From Bacillus sp. ISL-41 (GTDB lineage: Bacteria; Bacillota; Bacilli; Bacillales; Cytobacillaceae), in contig NZ_JAGGQP010000012.1 in assembly GCF_018613235.1 (NCBI RefSeq), positions 52,652-116,651 on the forward strand: DNA of 64,000 nt, given 5' to 3'. The notes beneath the pieces were generated by a model. That model was not told the DNA's origin, made no database searches, and saw only the letters and a list, made by a program, of their open reading frames with translations. Numbering within the stretch: the stretch's first letter is position 1; every line of letters begins with the position of its first letter. Made by a program: the position numbers and the translations under genes. Below are positions 34,990 to 44,710 of this stretch, one piece after another.

Positions 34990-36720
34990 GTATTTGATAG
35001 TTTTTAACAAATTCTGTAGGAATGTACGCCCCTTCCACTACAATCAACAGGATGTTAAAAAAATCACCATTGGGCTTTAATAGAGCCGAAAACTAAAGAA
35101 CTGGAGATGGTAATCATGGTATTATCACGTACAAAAGAGTCACAAATTCTAGACCTCACGCTTGTAGGGTATTCCCAAAGAGAGATTGCTAAACAAGTAG
35201 ATGCTTGTTTAACAACTGTTAATCATCGTAGTAAATTATTCAAAGAAACAGGCTCAACTCAATTCGTTCCTCAAGAAAGAAAATCTAAATATGAGCCAAT
35301 AGAAGAAATGGCACGGCAACGAATTCGTTTTTATCTAGCAATAGAAAAGAGGAAGAGTAATTTTACTAATGAGCAATTACATGAAAAGTTATTTGATGAT
35401 GGATATAGGATCAGTTTCTCTAAGGCAAAAGAATGGATTCGATTGGAACGTAATCGGTTAAAAGAAAGTTACCTAGATATCTTCCATGAACCCGGGCAAA
35501 TGGTTCAATTTGACTGGGGAACGAAAAGAATAATAATCAATGGTATGAATAGGACCGTCTGTTTTGCTGTCTTTGCCTTGCCGTATAGTAATTATCGCTA
35601 TGTGTACGTGACCGAAAAAATGGATGGTCGCTCATTTGTTAAAGCTTTTATTGCATTCACAAAACATATAGGCGGAGTTTATCCTATACTGCTCATTGAT
35701 AATATGAAGATTGCGGCACGTCATAAGAAGTATTGCGAAGAGCAATCACAACTTACAAAGCTCTTTCAACAACTTGAGATTCATTATGGTATAGAAGTAA
35801 GGCTTTGTACACCTTATCGACCAAATCAAAAGGATACCGTAGAAAATGCGGTTAAAACATTAAAGACTGAGCTTTTTGCACATTACTCAGGCTTTGCTTC
35901 TCTTGCTTACTTATAAGAGAAGATACATACAACCTTCGAGCGCCTGAATGCAAAAAAACACCACGAGAAAAATGATACTATCATAAATTTACTTCAACAT
36001 GAAAATCGCTTAAAATCCACTGCGCCTAAGAAACATTTCGTCTATACACAAGAAGAAGTGAAATGCGTAAGGAATAATACCCTTGTATCTTTCGATGGCA
36101 ACTTCTACTCCGCACCAGAAGAATATAAAGGAGAAAAGGTCATCGTTCGATACACAGACCGTATCGTTAGACTAGTAACCTTAGATGATGAGAATGTACT
36201 AGCGAAATATTCGCGATGCTACGGAAAAAAACAAAAGAAATACCGAGTATGGAACATACTTAGTAAGCTTCAACATAAATCTGACGGTTTTGACTAATCA
36301 CGAGAAATACGACAAATGCCAAAATGGTTAAAAGTTCTTTATGAAAAAACATTCAAAAATCAAGGCAATGAATTTATTGTATTTTTAGAGTTAATTCAGA
36401 ACTTAAAAAAGAATACGGTCAAACAAATGCTCAAATGGCATCAAGCTTACAATAAAACTCTATCGATTAATTCTTCCTTGGAATTTATATTGAGGTGTTA
36501 ATCAACACCTCTTTGCCCGTTCTTTGACAATTTCCTTTAAAAAATATTCTATTTATTCTCACATCCCCCTTTTTTACAATCATAAAAATTCATAACTTTC
36601 AGTTATTATAACCTAAAAATAAGGCAAGAACGGTTATTTCCCCACCATTCTCGCCTTATTCCGTTCTACTTTAAATTGTACAAGTGTTCTAGATTGATAG
36701 AATTTTGTCCACTGAAGCCA
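34990..36720 (+). mobile_element. IS21-like element, copy C, inactive
   Basis: The right flank (AAATTGTACAAGTGTTCTAG) matches copies A and B. The left end is less conserved, so that boundary is approximate. The transposase inside has two nonsense codons. Confidence 0.55.
35116..36501 (+). pseudogene. IS21-like transposase, copy C, with two nonsense codons
   Basis: The frame aligns with copies A and B over its full length, but TAA codons stand at 35914-35916 and 36295-36297. Both are where the other copies have Gln, so each is a single CAA to TAA change. The reading frame itself is unbroken, so decay is by point mutation only. The DDE residues are still present (QFDWGTK, LLIDNMK, DTVENAVK). 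It is the most diverged of the three copies. Confidence 0.88.
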
Positions 36721-36760
36721 AACCCAAGCTTATCTAAGTCTCCCAAATAGATAAACCCTA

Positions 36761-37426
36761 TTATGGTTGTAGGACTACAACTTCTTTACCGCTTGCAACA
36801 CCAGTAAACGTATTGTTAGTCTGGATAGCTGTAACATCAGCAGCCAATGTTCCATTAGGAACAGAAATAGCATCTCCAGCTGAACCATCGCTTAATGCTT
36901 TAGGGTTACTAATTGTATTAGAAGAAATGCTTACATCCGCAGTCGGTGCTTGAGAAACATAAATACCATGCTTAGCATCATTTATGTTATTACCTGTTAC
37001 AGTAGCATCTGTATTAGCACTATCAATTAGGATTGCAGTCCATAAATTGCTAATTGTATTACCTGTAATTGTAATTTCAGCATTGCTGTTACCTGTAATA
37101 TCACTAATTCCAATTTCGTCAGAATTATTACCAGTGATAACATTGTTTCTAATGACTACACCAGTAACGTCTCCAACCATAATTCCATAAAACCAACCTG
37201 GGTAGAATTCTGACGGAGTAATAGATGCATTCTCAATAACCACATCGTTTGCACTGATTTGTAGTCCTTTGCTTAAAGAATTTCCATTACCATCAATAGT
37301 TACTGTACGTGTGATATTAACATGACTAGAAAGTGTAACATTTCCGTTTAGAATCACTTCATTGATACTAGAATCTGCTAGCGCAGCTAAAAACTGTGTT
37401 TCATTTGTTACTACAGCAACATCGCT
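36761..37426 (-). pseudogene. 5'-truncated parallel beta-helix protein (S-layer-like C-terminus)
   Basis: The frame runs about 220 codons without a proper start. It begins next to the group II intron remnant (SDVAVVTNETQFLAAL) and ends at 36761. The sequence is a right-handed beta-helix with repeated short rungs (VVIRNNVITGN, EITITGNTISN, ATVTGNNIND, VSISSNTISN), as in pectate-lyase-like domains at the end of some S-layer and adhesin proteins. A GTG at 37357 could start 198 residues but has no signal peptide. I take it as the 3' exon of a lost gene. Confidence 0.75.
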
Positions 37427-38159
37427 ATTCCCGACTTATACTGAATATTTCAGCCTTCGTTCCGGGCCTACACCGTGCGTGCGCCTTTCAGCGCACACGG
37501 CGTGCTATCAATAGTTCAATTCTCCCTATATAAGTTTAGTATATAACAATACTAAATACCTATATAAAATCCAAAAAATTGAACCAATCATTTCTGATTG
37601 GTTCTATTTTGTTTTAAGAACGACATTATTTGGGGAAATAATTCGTCTAGAGAATCTACTACTGACTGCATCCCTTCGCTCCCATCTGTTTTGCCCTATT
37701 CCCTATGTTACCATAGAGGTTTAAACGGCAGATGATCAACACTACTACGGATGCGCCGCCATCCTGCTAGCTTCATTGGTGCTAACCCACCTCTTCTAGC
37801 AAGACTTCAAACGTTCCATTGGTACCATCCCTCTTTTTGATGACCTTAGGTTTCCACTATTCAGGAATGAGAAAGACCAGGTTAATAGTTAATTCGCTGA
37901 TCCCCTATAAACCATTTCAGATTTAAGGATGCACATTAAACTCCTAGCTATTCTTAATGTACACTACCTCACCCTGCCTAAACATGGATTCGTCTCCTAA
38001 CCATAGCCACCTTTTATGGAACCCCGCCTCAACTTTTATGAGTACGACTTCACCTGACTTCATCCCTTTGGCATGTTAGTACCTCACTGGATGCAGGAGG
38101 ATTAGGTACATGCCCCTAACTATTTAGCATGTATAGGAATTTCACCTATAATATGGTAA
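37427..38159 (-). ncRNA. ORF-less group II intron remnant
   Basis: On the minus strand a 34-base domain V lies at 37470-37503. It has lower stem CCGTG/CACGG, a two-base CG bulge on the 3' side, upper stem TGCGC/GCGCA and a GAAA loop. The catalytic triad is CGC with a G-T wobble. Domain VI follows (CTGAA/TTCAG, closed by CCCGA/TCGGG), and the intron would end in AT at 37427. Toward 38159 lie domain I-III-like sequences (AGGTGAAATTCCT, GGAGCGAAGGGATG). No reverse transcriptase is encoded; domain IV is only about 110 bases. A GTGYG 5' end is not visible, so the 5' tip is probably deleted. Confidence 0.75.
37470..37503 (-). ncRNA. Group II intron domain V
   Basis: Exactly 34 bases form the two-stem hairpin with a two-base bulge and GAAA tetraloop that defines catalytic domain V. 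Confidence 0.85.
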
Positions 38160-38170
38160 CAATAGTTCAA

Positions 38171-38218
38171 AAAAACACCTCATGAATTTAACCATGAAGT
38201 AAAGCATGAGGTGTTTTT
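38171..38218 (-). terminator. Intrinsic terminator of the S-layer gene
   Basis: AAAACACCTCATG and CATGAGGTGTTTT form a 13-bp stem followed by a T-run on the minus strand, 55 bases after the stop codon. Confidence 0.92.
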
Positions 38219-38272
38219 TGACTTTTTTCACTTACAAAGTAAGTTTATAAAGTAACGTTTCGTTTATTTTTA

Positions 38273-41200
38273 TTAAGGAGTAACTACTGGTGCTTCTGTT
38301 AAAGCAGTTTTAGTCTGCTTTGCTTCAAATGCTTTAATAACATTTTCTGCAGCATCATCTAGATAGTTTACTGTAGTCTTTGTAGCAACAGAGAACTTAG
38401 TTCCATTTAGCTTATCTAGTGTTGCTTTATCTGCAGCAGTGAAAGTAACTTCCAGCTTAGAATTATCCGTTCCATTAAGGGCAACTGTATAATCTGTACC
38501 AGCAACATAAACTTTACCGTTAGCATCAGTTAATACTAAGTCAGTAGCAGCTAGAGTATGCAGTGCATCAAGATTCTCATCAAAATCAACTGTGATAACT
38601 GCTTGAATATCAGAAGTACGTGCTAGTGTGATTGGATCTACAGATTCAAGTTCAGGTGCAATAGCATCTGTTACAGATCCAGCTGCAACTGCTGTAACGC
38701 TTGTTAGCTTTTGACCTGTGATAGTTTCTAATTTATTGTCAACGATAGCAACTGACATTTTGTCTAGCTCAGTAGTAGACTTGTTAGCTAAACTTTCTTC
38801 AGCTTTAACAGTTACTGTTACATAAGTCTTGCCATCTTTAACTTCTACTTTATCAATAGCTGCAACAGTTGTTTTAGTAGTGTCAGCATCACTTCCATCA
38901 ACTTCGATTCCATCAGCAGTTACAGTCTTAAGTTCAGCATTAAATACTAACTCAAGTTTGTTCAAGCCAATAGCTTCAGCAGTGAATGTAGTTGGTGCAG
39001 TATCAGCAGTTATTACTTTATCTGTAGATAATGCAGCATTTACATTACCAGCAGCATCAGCAATACGACCCATTGTAAGTTCAGTAGTTCCAGCTGTAAC
39101 AACAGCAGCAGGAGTTTCACCACGGTATTTAACAGTGATTTTAACACGCTTGTTGTCTGTGCCGAACAATTCTACTTTATCTCCAGTTGCAAGTGCAGCT
39201 CCACCAACAAGGTAGTTATCTTTGTTAAGTGCAGAGTTAGCACCAGATGTAGCAACTGCTTCTGGGAATGTTACGTAAATATATTGTTCCTTAGCAGCTT
39301 CGTTAGTTACAACTTTAGCTGTTACTGAAGCTAGGTCAATAGGTGTTTTGTCAGTAACAGTGAACGGAACTGTTACAGCAGTGATTTTGTTCTTAGATAA
39401 AGATGTATCAACTGCATCACTTACTTCAATTGTGTAAGTTCCACCAGCTAATTTAGAGCTTAGGTTCAATGTAGCAGTTAACTTCTCGTTATCAAAAGCT
39501 ACAGGAGTAGCGATTGTTTGAGAAATAGCTTTACCCTCAGAATCTTTGATGGCAAATTTTGCAGTTGCAATGTCAATTTTCTCTGAGAAAGTGACTACTA
39601 CTTGGTTTTCAGCTTTAGCTTCAACTTTAGTTACAGTTGGAGCTACTTTGTCTGCAGATACAGTAGCTTCTAACTTAGTATCAGAAGCGACAGCATTGCC
39701 CCACATGTCTACAACTGGTACGTCACCAACTGATTTTAATACAGTTACTGTTACATTACCTTCAGGTAAGATGAAGTCTTGTGTAGCAGCATCTGAATCA
39801 GAGAATTTAAGAGTGAATTTCTTGTTGTCAGTTGTTTCAACAGCAACTGGCTTCCAAGCAGAGTAAGTGTGGTAGAAGAAGTCCTTTGTAAGCGCAGCTC
39901 CACCTTTTTGAGTTACAGCTTTATCAAATTCTACTACTACTTCGCTTTGTGAAGCAGAAACCAATTCCACAGTTGGAGCAGTTAGGTCTTTCTTATACTC
40001 TAAAGTGAAAGTTTTGCTCATTGCAGCAAAGTTAGCGTAGTCAGAGTATCCACTTACTTTAACTTCGTAAGATCCTTCAGTTAATGAAGAAGCGCTTAAT
40101 TTTACAGTTAATGTGCGTCCGTCAGTAGAAAGCGTTCTTTCAGCAACACCATAGATACCATTGTTGATTAGTACTTCAGGAGATACTGCTTTAACTGGCT
40201 CGCTGAAATTCACTTCAAATGTGTTAGGACCAGTTAGAGTGATAGATTCAGCAACAGGAATAGTAACATCTGTAACATTTACAGTTTTTACAACATCTTC
40301 TTCAAGAGCTACGCCATTTTCAAACTTAATTGATTTCTTTGCAGTAACTTCCACATCAGATTGTTGTGCTACTTCTGTAGTTAAAGTTAAAACAGCTGTC
40401 TTATTGTCCTCAGAAAGAGTTACAGCTGCTACTGTATTATTTTTAACTGCAAAATCAGTTGTTTTCACATCTGCTTTTGAAACAGCATTATTGAATTTTA
40501 CAGATACTTCTTTAAGGTTATTCGCACTTACACTCTCAACTGCAGGAGCTACGAATTCAGCTTCAGCAACTTCAACTGTAAGAACTAGTTCTGATACATT
40601 ACCATCAGCATCTTCTGCTGTGTAAGTGATTGTGTAAGTTCCAGCAACTTTTGTATCGATAGCTTCAAGCTCATTGCCTTCAGCGTCTGTGATAACAGTA
40701 GTAACGTCAATGTCTCCGTCTTCAGTGTCAACAGCTGTTACTTCAGGAACAGTGAACTCTGCACCGTTTTCAAGAGCGATTTCTAATTCGCCTTCGTAGT
40801 CGAATTCAGGTGTGCCTTCAACAGGTAGTGTGTCAGCACGGAATAAGAAGATCGCGATATCTCCACGCTTGATATACTCAGAAGAACCGAAAGTATCTTC
40901 AGTTTTACCTTGAGTGATACCGTATGCATAAAGTCCATCGATGAATTCAGCCCACTGGCCTTTGTCTTCGAATGGAGCTTCTTCTTCAGAAACTAGGCCG
41001 TATGCGTTTGAAAGCAATTTAGCCATTTGTCCGCGAGTAAGGTAGTCGTTTACTCCGAATTCTTTAGAAGATTTTCCGTCTAGGATTCCTTCTTCTTTAA
41101 GCACAGAAACATATCCATCATAGTAAGTTCCAGCAACGTCTGCGAAACCAGATGGAGCTGCTTCTTTAGCTGCTTCTTCAAGACCAAGAGCTCTTGTTAA

Positions 41201-41431
41201 CCAGATAGCTAGTTCGCCGCGCTTGATGTTGTCGTGAGTTCCGAAAAGCTCTTCTGTCTTTCCGTTTGTGATGCCTTTGTCAAAAAGGTAGTCAACTGCC
41301 TCTTTGTACTTTGGTGCTACATCTGTGAAGCTTGATGCAGCTAGTGCAGCTGGAGCTACAGCTGATGCAACTAGAGTTGCTGTTGCAGCAGTAGCTACAA
41401 ACTTGCGGTAAGACTTTGGTTGGTATGCCAT
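38273..41431 (-). CDS. Major S-layer protein with three SLH domains and Ig-like body
   Basis: The 1052-residue product starts at ATG 41431 behind GGGAGGAAA. A signal peptide (1-32, cleaved after ALAA) is followed by three SLH domains at about 35-85, 92-145 and 150-205 (FTDVAPKYKEAVDYL, GFADVAGTYYDGYV, DKGQWAEFIDGLYAYG). About eight Ig-like repeats follow (motifs such as VVVEFDKAVTQ and VVTFSEKIDIATA). The protein is poor in Cys and rich in Ala, Thr, Val and acidic residues, as S-layer proteins are. A long leader with a good promoter, a strong terminator and the nearby csaB gene fit a highly expressed lattice protein. SLH domains bind the pyruvylated wall polymer. Confidence 0.95.
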   Translation of the reverse strand: MAYQPKSYRKFVATAATATLVASAVAPAALAASSFTDVAPKYKEAVDYLFDKGITNGKTEELFGTHDNIKRGELAIWLTRALGLEEAAKEAAPSGFADVAGTYYDGYVSVLKEEGILDGKSSKEFGVNDYLTRGQMAKLLSNAYGLVSEEEAPFEDKGQWAEFIDGLYAYGITQGKTEDTFGSSEYIKRGDIAIFLFRADTLPVEGTPEFDYEGELEIALENGAEFTVPEVTAVDTEDGDIDVTTVITDAEGNELEAIDTKVAGTYTITYTAEDADGNVSELVLTVEVAEAEFVAPAVESVSANNLKEVSVKFNNAVSKADVKTTDFAVKNNTVAAVTLSEDNKTAVLTLTTEVAQQSDVEVTAKKSIKFENGVALEEDVVKTVNVTDVTIPVAESITLTGPNTFEVNFSEPVKAVSPEVLINNGIYGVAERTLSTDGRTLTVKLSASSLTEGSYEVKVSGYSDYANFAAMSKTFTLEYKKDLTAPTVELVSASQSEVVVEFDKAVTQKGGAALTKDFFYHTYSAWKPVAVETTDNKKFTLKFSDSDAATQDFILPEGNVTVTVLKSVGDVPVVDMWGNAVASDTKLEATVSADKVAPTVTKVEAKAENQVVVTFSEKIDIATAKFAIKDSEGKAISQTIATPVAFDNEKLTATLNLSSKLAGGTYTIEVSDAVDTSLSKNKITAVTVPFTVTDKTPIDLASVTAKVVTNEAAKEQYIYVTFPEAVATSGANSALNKDNYLVGGAALATGDKVELFGTDNKRVKITVKYRGETPAAVVTAGTTELTMGRIADAAGNVNAALSTDKVITADTAPTTFTAEAIGLNKLELVFNAELKTVTADGIEVDGSDADTTKTTVAAIDKVEVKDGKTYVTVTVKAEESLANKSTTELDKMSVAIVDNKLETITGQKLTSVTAVAAGSVTDAIAPELESVDPITLARTSDIQAVITVDFDENLDALHTLAATDLVLTDANGKVYVAGTDYTVALNGTDNSKLEVTFTAADKATLDKLNGTKFSVATKTTVNYLDDAAENVIKAFEAKQTKTALTEAPVVTP

Positions 41432-41644
41432 TTTGTGTTTCCTCCCTGTTTTGTAAATAAAGTTTTCTTGTTGCCTCCGGATTGGTAAGATCCAGATTAA
41501 ACGTGTTGTAAAGTTTTATAGTCTATCTCCTCTGCCAACCTTTTGTCCTGAGTCCGTTTTCACTGTCTATGTATTACGGAAAATCATAAACTCTCAGACT
41601 ATAAAATTCGACAGACGAAAATAGTTTCACTATACATGTACACT

Positions 41645-41672
41645 ATTTTACCAAACTTGGTTGAGATTTCAA
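41645..41672 (-). promoter_or_regulatory. Predicted SigA-type promoter of the S-layer gene
   Basis: TTGAAA (41667-41672) and TAAAAT (41645-41650) are 16 bases apart on the minus strand. The transcript would have a leader of about 205 bases before the ATG, typical of S-layer mRNAs. A second possible -10 (TATAGT) lies nearer the gene. Confidence 0.5.
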
Positions 41673-41908
41673 CCTTTTTTTACAAATTTCTACCTATAAA
41701 ATATTTTTTGCTAGTAAATTAGCAAACACATCCTGTTTGTGTGCTATTTACCAGCCACAACACTTTTTCATTATACTACTATTATTCTGAATATGGAAGA
41801 TTTACCATGGAAGATTATTGTCTAATTAACATAGTAATTGTTTCCAATAATCTAAGACGGAATTAGCAGGATAAAAGTTTCATCTAATGCTAAAAATTTT
41901 TCCCAAAC

Positions 41909-41942
41909 AAAAAACATGCAGGGTTCCCTACATGTTTTTGGC
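41909..41942. terminator. Intrinsic terminator after the GT4 gene
   Basis: AAAACATGCAGGG and CCCTACATGTTTT pair and have A/T runs on both sides. It separates the polysaccharide operon from the S-layer leader. Confidence 0.8.
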
Positions 41943-41982
41943 CCACAAAGATATAACTATGAGTGTATCTTCGGGAGTATGC

Positions 41983-43071
41983 TTAAATTTTTTTGTAAGT
42001 TTCTTCAGTGCTGTTTGCCAGCTGGTCGATGGAATAGAGCCTGGATGCTTTTTCGTACATGTTATCCCCGAGTTCTGGAAGGTTCGTTGTTTTGTACGCT
42101 TCGGTAATGGCTCCTGCCAGTGCTGCTGAATCTTTGATTGGCACGACCCAGCCCAAGGATGGATCGGAAATCAGATCCTTCACTCCGCCGACATCGGTGG
42201 AGATAACCGGTGTATGCGCACGAGCCGCTTCGAGGATGACTAGCGGAAAGCTTTCACTATATGAAGCGAGTAACTTGATATCTGAAAGGCACAGATAGGA
42301 ATGGACATCCTGCTGGAAGCCAAGGAAGCGGACGTTTTCGGTTAACCCCTTGTCTCGGACTTCGCGCTCGAGGTCTTCCCTTTCCGGACCGTCACCGATC
42401 AGCAGAACTTTTACGTTTGGCTTTGTTGCCAACACTTTTTTCAGTGCTTCGAACACGACAGTGTGTCCTTTTATCGGATGCAGCCTTGCGACCATGCAGA
42501 TGACAAAATCATCTTCTTTTAGTTGAATCTCTTCCCGTGACAGCTTGCATTCCAGCTGTTCGTCAAAGGAAATGCCATTATAGACCGTGGTGATTTTTTC
42601 AGCCGGCAGCCCGAAGCCGACAAGCATTTGCTTGAAGCGTTCAGAAACGGCGAAAAAATGGTCGATCTTTTTAATGACAGTCATATTGATCGTTGTGAAA
42701 ATTTTGCCTTTGATGCCACCCTTGATGAAATCCTGGGACGGATCGCTGTGGATGGTGCTGATCCATTTGAACGGAGTCGTCTGCCGTACGAAATAGGCAA
42801 ATAAATTGGCGCGCGGGCCATGTGTTTGGACAATTGAAATCTGATTGTCTTTGATCGTTTGTTTGATTTTACCGATAACGGAAAAATCGTAGCGGGAGGA
42901 CTGGCCGTACATGATGACCGGAATCCCCATTTGCCTTGCTTCTTCCGATAGCTTCCCTTCCTGGAAAACTCCGAGGAAGACTTCTGTTTCTTTCAGGTTC
43001 TTCAATAAAGAAAGCAGGTGGTTTTTGGAACCACCTGTTTCTCCGCCGCTAATGAGATGAAGGACTTTCAT
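41983..43071 (-). CDS. GT4-family glycosyltransferase
   Basis: The 362-residue protein has a GT-B fold pattern. The N-terminal half starts MKVLHLISGGETGGSKNHL, and the donor-binding half has LLIGDGPEREDLE and the E-x7-E region ESFPLVILEAARAHTPVIST. Retaining transferases of this family build surface glycans. It begins 23 bases inside the ligase-like gene upstream, so translation is coupled. With its neighbours it probably makes the secondary cell wall polysaccharide or a glycan on the S-layer; the sugar is unknown. No signal peptide, so cytoplasmic or membrane-associated. Confidence 0.9.
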   Translation of the reverse strand: MKVLHLISGGETGGSKNHLLSLLKNLKETEVFLGVFQEGKLSEEARQMGIPVIMYGQSSRYDFSVIGKIKQTIKDNQISIVQTHGPRANLFAYFVRQTTPFKWISTIHSDPSQDFIKGGIKGKIFTTINMTVIKKIDHFFAVSERFKQMLVGFGLPAEKITTVYNGISFDEQLECKLSREEIQLKEDDFVICMVARLHPIKGHTVVFEALKKVLATKPNVKVLLIGDGPEREDLEREVRDKGLTENVRFLGFQQDVHSYLCLSDIKLLASYSESFPLVILEAARAHTPVISTDVGGVKDLISDPSLGWVVPIKDSAALAGAITEAYKTTNLPELGDNMYEKASRLYSIDQLANSTEETYKKI

Positions 43072-44533
43072 TTTTTCCCCACCCTTTATAATTGATGCCG
43101 TGCGTGATGGCTGCGAGCATCATAAAGAAATAAGTTGTGAATGTCTTGTCTTCCCAGATATTGTAGAGAACGCCTACGACATAGACACCGGTCAGGACAG
43201 CAAGCACAGCCGTTGCGAGGCTGGTGTCTTTCCGCTTTTTCCAGAGGAAGAAAAGCATTCCCAGAAGGAAGACTGCGAACAGGATGACACCTGCAACCCC
43301 TGTTTGGGCGATGATCTGAATATATTGATTATCTGAGTAGATATTGTTCTCAATTCCATAGTCATCGTAGATAGGCGAGCCGTTGCCTTTTGCCGCGGAG
43401 TCACCGAAGGTTGCGAAACCCGTACCGATTACTGGGTGATCTTTGAAAATTTCAAAGCCTTTATTGACGATGAAAAGACGTCCGGTTGTTTTACTCAGCT
43501 CAACGGTGGACATTTCGAAAGTTTCCTTCATGCGTCGTTCTTCATCGGAAGGCTCATCTTCTTCTCCTGGATCTTCAGGAGTTACATTGCGTTGGATATT
43601 CTCACCAACTCCAGCATTTTTAAAATAGTTCGTCGCTTGTGTCACAGGAATGTTGATTAATATGATCGACAGAACTGCAGCAACAAAAAGTTTGCCTGTG
43701 CGCTGCCAGTTTTTCGAAACAGCCAGGTATACGGCCAGGGCAATGATAAATCCAATCCATGTACCCCTCGAGTATGTGAGGGTGATGATACCAAACATCA
43801 GAATCATCCCGATATTGAGGATGAGCTTTGTTTTGCCCGCGACAAATTGCTTTAAATAAATCGTGAGCATGACGGCTAATGATAGATACACTGCCAGTAC
43901 GTTCGGATTGTCAATCAGTCCGTAGATGCGGACGCGGTTATTATAGGAAAGCGAACGGCCGACCCATTTTTCCGGCATCAGATAGGAACGGAGCGACATT
44001 TTTTCCACAAGTCCATGGAGACTGAGGAGTATTGCCATAATAAATGTCGTCCAAAGGAATTTCAGGATGTCTTCCTTTGTGATATCAAGACGTTTTACAA
44101 CGTAGTAAACAATGTAAGTAATAACGAATGCGCGAATCTGGAAAATGATGACTCCTGGTTCAACGCCTGTGATGAAAGCTGATATGGCTCCGACTGCAAG
44201 GAAGCCGAAGAAGGCCCACTCGAAGATTTGGAACTTGAACAGACTTTTGAAGTTGCCGGTGCGAATCGCTGTAAATGCCACATTTGCGAACGTGGCCAGG
44301 ATGATGAGATCTCCGACTATTTTTAATGATGGGTTGATTTCTATTAAAAATGGTCTAGTCGGGAAATACAATAGCAGCATTAAAAGTCCATTTTTAGGTG
44401 ATACAAGAGCATATAGAGCTAAAACAGCTGCTGCCCCAAGGCCTGTAATCGTGCCGGGGAACAACAAAGCCACTACGAGAACCGGCAGGGCAATAAAGAT
44501 GAACGGAAAATCTCTCCAGGTTAACGAGTTCAT
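43049..44533 (-). CDS. O-antigen ligase/polymerase-like membrane protein
   Basis: The 494-residue protein has about ten to twelve membrane segments. A large extracytoplasmic loop at about 315-400 contains GRLFIVNKGFEIFKDHPVIG and GTGFATFGDSAAKGN, the hallmark of the Wzy_C/WaaL family. ATG 44533 follows AAAGGAA. Such proteins polymerise or transfer lipid-linked glycans on the outer face of the membrane. In this locus it could polymerise the wall polysaccharide or ligate it to its acceptor. It is overlapped by the GT4 gene downstream. Confidence 0.85.
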   Translation of the reverse strand: MNSLTWRDFPFIFIALPVLVVALLFPGTITGLGAAAVLALYALVSPKNGLLMLLLYFPTRPFLIEINPSLKIVGDLIILATFANVAFTAIRTGNFKSLFKFQIFEWAFFGFLAVGAISAFITGVEPGVIIFQIRAFVITYIVYYVVKRLDITKEDILKFLWTTFIMAILLSLHGLVEKMSLRSYLMPEKWVGRSLSYNNRVRIYGLIDNPNVLAVYLSLAVMLTIYLKQFVAGKTKLILNIGMILMFGIITLTYSRGTWIGFIIALAVYLAVSKNWQRTGKLFVAAVLSIILINIPVTQATNYFKNAGVGENIQRNVTPEDPGEEDEPSDEERRMKETFEMSTVELSKTTGRLFIVNKGFEIFKDHPVIGTGFATFGDSAAKGNGSPIYDDYGIENNIYSDNQYIQIIAQTGVAGVILFAVFLLGMLFFLWKKRKDTSLATAVLAVLTGVYVVGVLYNIWEDKTFTTYFFMMLAAITHGINYKGWGKNESPSSH

Positions 44534-44667
44534 TCGAAAATTCCTTTCTCGTGCTTAATCGACATAGATGATATAAGTGCAGGTTTTTGACGAAATTTGT
44601 CTGACTTTTTAAATTATAAACAGGTTTTGCTTGTGTTTAAAGTAGTATTTACAATTTTGGGCAATTT

Positions 44668-44699
44668 AAAAGGCTTGAATAGTTAGTTCAAGCCTTATT
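44668..44699 (-). terminator. Intrinsic terminator after the TagA/WecG gene
   Basis: AAGGCTTGAA and TTCAAGCCTT form a 10-bp stem with a 7-base loop; A/T-rich tails follow on both strands. It lies 12 bases after the minus-strand stop. Confidence 0.75.
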
Positions 44700-44710
44700 T
44701 TGGTTCTGTA

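Noticed and set aside
21889..37519. A 16-base match around CAATAGTTCAATTC between the XRE gap and the intron edge
   Set aside because: An AT-rich match of this length is expected about once by chance in 64 kb, and the contexts are unrelated.
37427..38218. Class C group II intron inserted right after the S-layer terminator
   Set aside because: The position fits, but a GTGYG 5' end is not visible and domain I looks truncated, so the contact with the terminator more likely comes from a deletion.
41432..41640. Riboswitch in the S-layer leader
   Set aside because: The leader is long, but I see no conserved aptamer motif; long leaders are normal for S-layer mRNAs.
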